Of a stretch of DNA of 64,000 nucleotides, positions 58,503 to 64,000 are shown in pieces (position 1 is the first letter of the stretch; each line of letters opens with the position of its first letter). Source of the stretch: Aestuariimicrobium sp. p3-SID1156 (GTDB lineage: Bacteria > Actinomycetota > Actinomycetes > Propionibacteriales > Propionibacteriaceae); assembly GCF_025144225.1 (NCBI RefSeq), contig NZ_JALXXB010000002.1, positions 453,268-517,267 of the forward strand. The letters are read 5' to 3'. The notes under the pieces are model-generated. The model was not told where the DNA came from. It ran no database searches and saw only the letters and a program-made list of their open reading frames with translations. The translations under genes were made by a program, and so were the position numbers.

Positions 58503-61346
58503 CTAGACCAGCTGGGCGCGTCCCAGCGCCTCGTGCAGGGCCGCCACCACATGACGGTAGGTGTGCCCGGTGGCACGGGTCATGCCCATCTCGCAGGTGC
58601 GGTTGGCGGACAGATGCAGGTCGAAGGCCTGCCCCGCGAGCTGCGCAGCCTCGATCTCGGCCGCCTCACCAGCCGTGGCAGAGGCGGTCAGCTCCGGGTG
58701 CAGCATGCCGCGATCGCCCGCGAAGGCGCAGCATCGCCATTCCTTGGGAACCACCACTTCCTCGGCGATGAGCCCGGCCAGGGCGAGCATGTCCGGGGTG
58801 GCGCCCAGCTGGGTCGAGGCGCAGGTCGGGTGCACCACGGCACGGCCCACCTTCGGCAGCCCCGGGAGCCTGTCAGCGATCGAGGCAAGGTAGGTGGTCA
58901 GGTCGACAACCCGGATCTCCAGACCGGCGAGCAGGGGTTCCTGCTTCTCGAGGGAGTGGATGATCCCCTCGGTGCAGGAGACCGCGTCACTGATCACTGG
59001 GATGCGTCCGCCGTCGGTGGCCTCGACCAGGCTGCGCGCCAGCTTCTTCGACATTGCCTCGAAACCGCTGGTCATGCCCTTCGACTTCCACGGGGTCCCG
59101 CAGCACAAGCCCGGGGTGTCCCTGGGCATGGTGACGGTGACACCGGCGGCCTGGAGCACTTCCAGGACCTGGTCCTCCATCGGGGTGTCGCCGTCGGGCT
59201 GGCCGAACATGGTGTTGACGCAGGCGGGCAGGTAGCAGACCTCGGCGCCCTCGTTCCGCACGACCCGGCGACGGCGCCCACCGGCGGGCAGGTCGGCGCT
59301 GAGTTCGGGGACGAGGTCCTCCCCGAGGAGGGCTCGTGCCGCTCCCACGGGAAGGTCGACCACCGGCTGCGGCAGTGCGTCCACCACGGACATCGCCTTC
59401 CCCGCCACGGTGGTGAACGGGTCCCAGATCGTGCTGGCCAGCTTCCACCCGGCGTCCAGGGCAGCCGGTCGGTCCTCGGCACGGAGTCGACGTACCAGGT
59501 CACCGGTGTTGATCCCCACCGGGCACGAGGTCGAACACATCCCGTCGACAGCACAGGTCTGGGTCACCGGGTAGGTCTGCTCGGAGCGCAGGCGGGCGGC
59601 GAGCTGCCGGTCGCCCAACTCCTCGGCGTCCCGGATGGCGCGCTGGACCAAGATGCGCTGGCGCGGGGTGAGGGTGAGGAATTCGGAGGGGCAGACCGGT
59701 TCGCAGTAGCCGCACTCGACGCAGCGGTCGACCTCGGGCTGGACAGTGGGAGTCTGCTTGAGGTCCTTCATGTGCAACTCGGGGTCGTCGGTGAGCACCG
59801 AGCCCGGGTTGAGGACACCGTGGGGGTCGAAGGCCTGCTTGACCTTCTTCATCATGCCGAACAGCTCCGGTCCGTACTGGCGCTCCACGAAGGGGGCCAT
59901 GATGCGGCCGGTGCCATGCTCGGCCTTGAGGGTGCCCTCGGCGGCCAGCACCAGGTCGACCATGTCCTCGGTGAAGGCCTCGTAGCGGGGCAGTGAGGCC
60001 TCGGAGTTGAAGTCCTCGTTGACCATGAAGTGGATGTTGCCGTCCTTGGCGTGGCCGAAGATCACCGAATCGTCGTAGCCGTGTTCGGCGAACAGGCTGT
60101 TGAGGTCCTCACAGACCTGCGCCAGAGAGGCCACCGGGACGGCCACGTCCTCCAGCAGGGCAGTCGTCCCGGAACGACGGGCACCGGCGACCATGGTGAA
60201 CAGTCCCTTGCGCAGCTGCCACAACTCCTTGCGCGGGGCGGGCTCAGAGGTGAGGATCGGCTGCTCACGCACCGGGAGACCAGCGAAGACCTCCGCGCCT
60301 GCGGACTGCAGGGTACCGAGTTCGTCGGCGCTCCCGGCCTGGTACTCGACCAGCAGCGCTGCCTCGCCCCCAGCTCCCCGGCGGGGCACCACGGTGACCG
60401 CAGGATCCTGACGACAGACCTCGAGGGAGGAGGCGTCCATTAGCTCGATCACCGACGCTCCGGAGCCGACCAGGTCCGGCAGGGCACTGGTGGCGGTGTA
60501 GAGCGAGTCGAACATCAGCAGGCCGGTCGCCACGTGGGGAAGGACCGGCACGGTGCGGAAGGTGGCTTCCGCGATGAAGGCGAGCGTGCCCTCCGAACCG
60601 ATGACCAGGTGCTCCAGCATCTTCGCCGGTGACTCGTGGTCGACCAACGAGTTGAGCCCGTAGCCCATGGTGTTCTTCAGCGACCAGCGGCGGCGGATGT
60701 CGTCGGCATGTCCCAAGGCCTGCTGGCGCAGGTCGAGCAGGGTCTGGTGGAGGGCCGGTTCTTCTGCGGCGAGACGCTCATCCGCGTCCGTGGCGCCGGT
60801 GTCGACCACCGTCCCGGAGGGCAGCACCACGACCAGGGAGTCAAGGGTCTGGTAGGTGTTCGCGGTGACCCCGCACGTCATTCCCGAGGAGTTGTTGGCG
60901 ACGACGCCACCCACCGTGCAGGCGACTTCGGAGGCAGGGTCAGGACCGAGTTTGCGGCCGAAATCGGCCAGGTAGCGGTTCGCCAGGCCGATCGTCACGC
61001 CCGGCTCGATACGGATCCGGGCGCCCTCGTCGAGGATCTCGAGCTTGCGGAAGCCTGCGCGGGTGTCGACCAGGATGCCCTCGCCCAGGGCCTGCCCGGA
61101 CAGGCTCGTGCCTCCCGAGCGGAAGGTCACGGGGCGGTGGTGGCGCTGGGCCAGGTCCATCACCATCGCCACGTCGGCAGCCGAATTCGCCCGCACGAGT
61201 ACCTGCGGTGTCAGCAGGTAGTGGGACGCATCGACTGCCGCGGTGGTGAGGCTGATCACGTCGGTGCGGGACTGTTCTGGCGCCAGCGACCTGCGCAGGT
61301 CCGCGAGGAGGGATGGGGGAACCGGTGTCATTTCGCTGCGGCGCAT
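58503..61346 (-). CDS. FAD-linked oxidase with C-terminal Fe-S reductase region (D-lactate/2-hydroxyacid dehydrogenase type)
   Basis: A 947-residue fusion. Residues about 40-480 are a VAO-type FAD domain (TFRSGGTSLSGQALG, PDPASEVACTVGGVVANNSSG) with FGHAKDGNIHFMV and EHGTGRI near the C-terminal cap. Then come two 4Fe-4S motifs, CVECGYCEPVCPS and CAVDGMCSTSCPVG. The end has two Cys-rich CCG-type segments (CCGTPWKSKG; CCAFAGDRG), as in LldE/GlpC. The protein likely oxidises D-lactate or another 2-hydroxyacid and passes electrons to quinone. In Propionibacteriaceae a lactate role would be natural, but that is inference. The ATG at 61346 has a leaderless -10 box. Confidence 0.87.
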   Translation of the reverse strand: MRRSEMTPVPPSLLADLRRSLAPEQSRTDVISLTTAAVDASHYLLTPQVLVRANSAADVAMVMDLAQRHHRPVTFRSGGTSLSGQALGEGILVDTRAGFRKLEILDEGARIRIEPGVTIGLANRYLADFGRKLGPDPASEVACTVGGVVANNSSGMTCGVTANTYQTLDSLVVVLPSGTVVDTGATDADERLAAEEPALHQTLLDLRQQALGHADDIRRRWSLKNTMGYGLNSLVDHESPAKMLEHLVIGSEGTLAFIAEATFRTVPVLPHVATGLLMFDSLYTATSALPDLVGSGASVIELMDASSLEVCRQDPAVTVVPRRGAGGEAALLVEYQAGSADELGTLQSAGAEVFAGLPVREQPILTSEPAPRKELWQLRKGLFTMVAGARRSGTTALLEDVAVPVASLAQVCEDLNSLFAEHGYDDSVIFGHAKDGNIHFMVNEDFNSEASLPRYEAFTEDMVDLVLAAEGTLKAEHGTGRIMAPFVERQYGPELFGMMKKVKQAFDPHGVLNPGSVLTDDPELHMKDLKQTPTVQPEVDRCVECGYCEPVCPSEFLTLTPRQRILVQRAIRDAEELGDRQLAARLRSEQTYPVTQTCAVDGMCSTSCPVGINTGDLVRRLRAEDRPAALDAGWKLASTIWDPFTTVAGKAMSVVDALPQPVVDLPVGAARALLGEDLVPELSADLPAGGRRRRVVRNEGAEVCYLPACVNTMFGQPDGDTPMEDQVLEVLQAAGVTVTMPRDTPGLCCGTPWKSKGMTSGFEAMSKKLARSLVEATDGGRIPVISDAVSCTEGIIHSLEKQEPLLAGLEIRVVDLTTYLASIADRLPGLPKVGRAVVHPTCASTQLGATPDMLALAGLIAEEVVVPKEWRCCAFAGDRGMLHPELTASATAGEAAEIEAAQLAGQAFDLHLSANRTCEMGMTRATGHTYRHVVAALHEALGRAQLV

Positions 61347-61352
61347 GGACCC

Positions 61353-61358
61353 ACCCTA
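61353..61358 (-). promoter_or_regulatory. -10 element of leaderless FAD oxidase gene
   Basis: TAGGGT on the minus strand ends six bases before the ATG at 61346. Confidence 0.6.
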
Positions 61359-61445
61359 GAAGCACCTGATGCCTGCGGGAGACGTGGGGGCCAAGTGATC
61401 AGAAGATGTGATCTGCTCCGCGGGCCAGTGGGCGAAGGCGCGTGG

Positions 61446-62171
61446 TCAGCCCATCGCCAAGGGCTTGAGGTAGTAGAGGATGCGGGAATCCCATTCCTTG
61501 GTGCCGTAATTGTAGTCCCAGCAGATGACGATCACGGCACGCGGGGGGCCGTCGTGGGCGTAGAGGATGTCGGAGTTGGGGTCGTAGTCCTTGACCCAGA
61601 CCTTGGTCTCCTTCTCCAGCTCATAGCACTGGGTCTGCCCCTGGGCATCGGTCATGCGGACCAGGTCCCCGGTCTTGAAGCCATTCTGCTTGTCATACAG
61701 CTGGTTCCCCAGCGCGCCACCCTGGTGGTAGGTGTGGATGGTCAGGACCGTCTTGCCCTGGGTGGCGCCGACCTTCGGGCCGTTCTCCCACCAGCCGACC
61801 GTGCGGGCCTCGGACTTCGGCGGGGCCGCGGCGGCACCCTCCTCGTCCTCGCCCAGCGCGATCATCGGCGAGGTGACCTTCATGTCCGGGATCTCGAAGC
61901 GGGTGGGCTCGATCTCCTTCATGGTTGTCATGCAACCCTTCGGAAGCACCTTCGTGGACGTGCGAGTTGGAGCCGCAGAGGTCGGGGAGGGGGATGCGGT
62001 GGCAGCGTCGTGCGAGCTGCCGGCGCCCTGCTGCACTGTCGCCCGGGTGCCGACCGACTGCTCGGCGACGTCGGCTTGATTCTTGTCCTTGGTCACGCCG
62101 TAGACCAGGAAGCCACCCACGGCGAGGAGGAGCACCAGTACGCCGATACCGATCTTGGTGCGATTGTTCAT
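61446..62171 (-). CDS. class F/E-type sortase
   Basis: A 241-residue membrane-anchored protein: a short basic start, one helix (IGIGVLVLLLAVGGFLVYG), a Ser/Thr/Pro/Ala-rich linker to residue 80, then a sortase-like domain. TVGWWENGPKVG opens the beta barrel. The catalytic triad is read as His146 in TVLTIHTYH, Cys217 in VIVICWDYN and Arg230 in WDSRILYYL. Sortases cleave an LPxTG-like signal and link the protein to peptidoglycan. Cutibacterium acnes has a single class F sortase, which supports the class. No LPxTG substrate was noticed in the window. GAGGGAG lies ten bases before the ATG. Confidence 0.72.
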   Translation of the reverse strand: MNNRTKIGIGVLVLLLAVGGFLVYGVTKDKNQADVAEQSVGTRATVQQGAGSSHDAATASPSPTSAAPTRTSTKVLPKGCMTTMKEIEPTRFEIPDMKVTSPMIALGEDEEGAAAAPPKSEARTVGWWENGPKVGATQGKTVLTIHTYHQGGALGNQLYDKQNGFKTGDLVRMTDAQGQTQCYELEKETKVWVKDYDPNSDILYAHDGPPRAVIVICWDYNYGTKEWDSRILYYLKPLAMG

Positions 62172-62308
62172 GGCGGTGGGACTCCCTCATGGCGAAGACT
62201 GGCTCATGGCGGCACCGGCTGCCGAAATACCGGAGCTTCCCCCCGGGGATGGGGGGACGGGGTCCATGGTAGACGCCCCGGGCCGCAACCCGAGAGAGCG
62301 ACCTTCGT

Positions 62309-62328
62309 GACGCCCAGCGCTGGGCGTC
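62309..62328. promoter_or_regulatory. perfect 20-base palindrome upstream of rpsA
   Basis: GACGCCCAGC is followed directly by its complement GCTGGGCGTC, five bases before the rpsA -35. It could be a repressor or activator site for rpsA or the divergent sortase gene, or a terminator-like hairpin. Confidence 0.5.
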
Positions 62329-62333
62329 CCAGA

Positions 62334-62363
62334 TTGACCCTCGTGCCGGCGAAAAGATAACCT
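62334..62363 (+). promoter_or_regulatory. rpsA promoter
   Basis: TTGACC (62334-62339) and TAACCT (62358-62363) with an 18-base spacer. This is the best -35/-10 pair seen in the window and fits a ribosomal protein gene. Confidence 0.7.
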
Positions 62364-62412
62364 GTACGGGCACTGTGTACTGCGTGAACTAGGACAGAGT
62401 AGCTCGCGCGCC

Positions 62413-62502
62413 ATGCGGCCAGGCCCAGACCTGCCGATGGCAGACAGTCTGCGGTGCGCCACACTGACTCTTCAGACAACTCATCGGAGCCCTAGTACAT
62501 GA
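62413..62502 (+). CDS. possible 29-codon leader peptide before rpsA
   Basis: An ATG at 62413 opens 29 codons (MRPGPDLPMADSLRCATLTL, then nine more) and its TGA stop overlaps the rpsA start as ATGA. No good Shine-Dalgarno precedes it, only GGACAGAG about 15 bases upstream. The overlap is the same coupling seen through the dcw cluster, so translation of the leader could control S1 synthesis. It may equally be chance in GC-rich DNA. Confidence 0.25.
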   Translation: MRPGPDLPMADSLRCATLTLQTTHRSPST

Positions 62503-63959
62503 CCTCCTCCACTGAGGCATCTCCTCAGGTCGCCATTGACGACCTCGGCTCGCCGGAAGCCTTCCTCGCTGCTGTCGACGCCACCATCAAGTACTTCAAC
62601 GACGGGGACATCGTCACCGGTACCGTCGTCAAGGTCGACCGGGACGAGGTCCTGCTCGACATCGGTTACAAGACCGAAGGCGTCATCCCTTCCAAGGAAC
62701 TCTCCATCAAGCACGATGTCGACCCCTTCGAGGTCGTCTCCGTGGGCGATGAGGTCGAGGCCCTGGTCCAGCAGAAGGAGGACAAGGAAGGTCGCCTGAT
62801 CCTCTCGAAGAAGCGTGCCCAGTACGAGCGTGCCTGGGGGACCATCGAGAAGGTCAAGGAAGAAGACGGTGTTGTCACCGGTACTGTCATCGAGGTCGTC
62901 AAGGGCGGCCTGATCGTTGACATCGGCCTGCGTGGCTTCCTGCCGGCCTCCCTGGTGGAGATGCGTCGCGTCCGCGATCTGCAGCCCTACGTGGGCATGG
63001 AGCTGGAGAGCAAGATCATCGAGCTCGACAAGAACCGCAACAACGTGGTCCTGTCGCGTCGCGCCTGGCTGGAGCAGACCCAGTCCGAGGTGCGCCACAC
63101 CTTCCTCACCCAGCTGCAGAAGGGCCAGATCCGCAAGGGCGTCGTGTCCTCGATCGTCAACTTCGGTGCCTTCGTGGACCTGGGTGGCGTGGACGGCCTG
63201 GTGCATGTCTCCGAGCTGTCCTGGAAGCACATCGACCACCCGAGCGAGGTCGTCGAGGTCGGTACCCCGGTCACCGTCGAGGTGCTGGATGTCGACATGG
63301 ACCGCGAGCGCGTCTCCCTGTCGCTGAAGGCGACCCAGGAGGACCCGTGGCAGACCTTCGCCCGTACCCACCAGATCGGCCAGATCGTGCCGGGCAAGGT
63401 CACCAAGCTGGTGCCCTTCGGCGCCTTCGTGCGTGTCGAGGAGGGCATCGAGGGTCTGGTGCACGTCTCCGAGCTGGCTGAGCGCCACGTGGAGATCCCA
63501 GAGCAGGTTGTCACCGTCAACGACGAGGTCATGGTCAAGATCATCGACATCGACCTCGAGCGCCGCCGCATCTCGCTGTCGCTGAAGCAGGCCAACGAGG
63601 GTGTCGACATCGCTGCTGACGACTTCGACCCGTCGCTGTACGGCATGACTGCCAACTACGACGAACAGGGCAACTACATCTACCCCGAGGGCTTCGATCC
63701 GGAGACCAACGAGTGGAAGGAAGGCTACGAGGAGCAGCAGCGCGCCTGGGAGCAGCAGTACGCCGAGGCCCAGGCTCGCTGGGAGGCTCACAAGAAGCAG
63801 GTCGCCGAGGCCGAAGAGGCCGATCGCGATGCCGCTGTGGAGTCCGCCACCTCCGGTAGCTACTCGTCGGCTCCGTCCGAGGAGGCCGCTGAGGCCGCTG
63901 GTTCGTTGGCGTCCGACGAGGCCCTGCAGGCCCTGCGCGACAAGCTCACCGGCAACTGA
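62499..63959 (+). CDS. rpsA: 30S ribosomal protein S1
   Basis: A 486-residue S1 protein with four S1 RNA-binding domains at about residues 36-105, 122-190, 207-275 and 292-361. Each opens with a G-x-V motif (GTVVKVDRDEVLLDIG, GTVIEVVKGGLIVDIG, GVVSSIVNFGAFVDLGG, GKVTKLVPFGAFVRVEEG). The last 120 residues are Glu/Gln/Ala-rich and lack a further domain. Four domains and this length are usual for Actinobacteria, against six in E. coli. S1 unfolds mRNA on the ribosome and often controls its own mRNA. GGAG lies nine bases before the ATG, a weak setting that fits such control. It follows polA as in mycobacteria. Confidence 0.97.
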   Translation: MTSSTEASPQVAIDDLGSPEAFLAAVDATIKYFNDGDIVTGTVVKVDRDEVLLDIGYKTEGVIPSKELSIKHDVDPFEVVSVGDEVEALVQQKEDKEGRLILSKKRAQYERAWGTIEKVKEEDGVVTGTVIEVVKGGLIVDIGLRGFLPASLVEMRRVRDLQPYVGMELESKIIELDKNRNNVVLSRRAWLEQTQSEVRHTFLTQLQKGQIRKGVVSSIVNFGAFVDLGGVDGLVHVSELSWKHIDHPSEVVEVGTPVTVEVLDVDMDRERVSLSLKATQEDPWQTFARTHQIGQIVPGKVTKLVPFGAFVRVEEGIEGLVHVSELAERHVEIPEQVVTVNDEVMVKIIDIDLERRRISLSLKQANEGVDIAADDFDPSLYGMTANYDEQGNYIYPEGFDPETNEWKEGYEEQQRAWEQQYAEAQARWEAHKKQVAEAEEADRDAAVESATSGSYSSAPSEEAAEAAGSLASDEALQALRDKLTGN

Positions 63960-64000
63960 TTGCCCACAGGACGCCCAGAGCTGAGCTGGAGACAGTTCTG

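Larger units (their letters stand above)
62172..62498. other. divergent intergenic region, sortase to rpsA
   Basis: A 327-base gap. It holds a 20-base palindrome (62309-62328), the rpsA promoter (62334-62363), and a leader of about 130 bases with a 29-codon reading frame (62413-62502). No other gene is seen. Confidence 0.6.

Overview
The window is a 64 kb stretch of a high-GC actinobacterial chromosome, densely packed with core genes and lacking any visible transposase, phage gene, CRISPR array or rRNA. The gene order matches the Mycobacterium tuberculosis aroG-pknL-idsA, dcw and pykA-pdtaR-polA-rpsA neighbourhoods. The set of families (class F-type sortase, DUF2891, MurE with the DNPR motif of diaminopimelate ligases, SAV_6107/DUF6504 mutasome genes) fits Propionibacteriales, probably Propionibacteriaceae. 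That placement is inference; no rRNA is present to test it.

Layout. 1-4986: the 3' end of an NlpC/P60 hydrolase, then a probable five-gene operon (ROK glucokinase, two PlsC-type acyltransferases, a membrane histidine kinase and its LuxR-type regulator). 5080-19612: class II DAHP synthase, metallo-hydrolase, 3-methyladenine glycosylase, a PASTA-type Ser/Thr kinase (PknL-like), ThiE-like protein, polyprenyl synthetase, a DUF1707-L7/L12 fusion, a HelD/HelR-type helicase and several oxidoreductases and hypotheticals. 19613-25908: an SOS-type mutasome operon (DUF6504, SAV_6107 HEPN, dnaE2, dinB) behind a perfect LexA box and a strongly folded leader. 25859-30958: a minus-strand DUF3040, transglutaminase, DUF58, MoxR set.

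31321-50640 is the division and cell-wall cluster: MraZ boxes, mraZ, mraW RNA motif, rsmH, ftsL, ftsI, murE, murF, mraY, murD, ftsW, murG, murC, ftsQ, ftsZ, pgeF, sepF, yggT, divIVA. Most neighbours overlap by 1-4 bases, so translation is probably coupled. The yggS gene usually found between pgeF and sepF is missing. 50825-63959 holds dksA/traR, lspA, a RluD-type pseudouridine synthase, pyk, tRNA-Leu(CAA), pdtaR, a thioesterase, polA, an FAD/Fe-S oxidase, a sortase and rpsA.

Regulatory reading. The clearest window-wide pattern is leaderless promoters: in at least 13 genes a TAnnnT-type hexamer (mostly TAGGGT or TAGGCT) ends 6-7 bases before the start codon, so the start codon is the expected transcription start. 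This decided many starts here. Two divergent gene pairs have start codons only 27 and 38 bases apart with this arrangement on both strands. The most novel-looking signals are the structured leader plus LexA and DnaA boxes at the mutasome operon, the back-to-back leaderless pairs, the ten-base-period MraZ box array, and a small reading frame in the rpsA leader that ends on the rpsA start codon.
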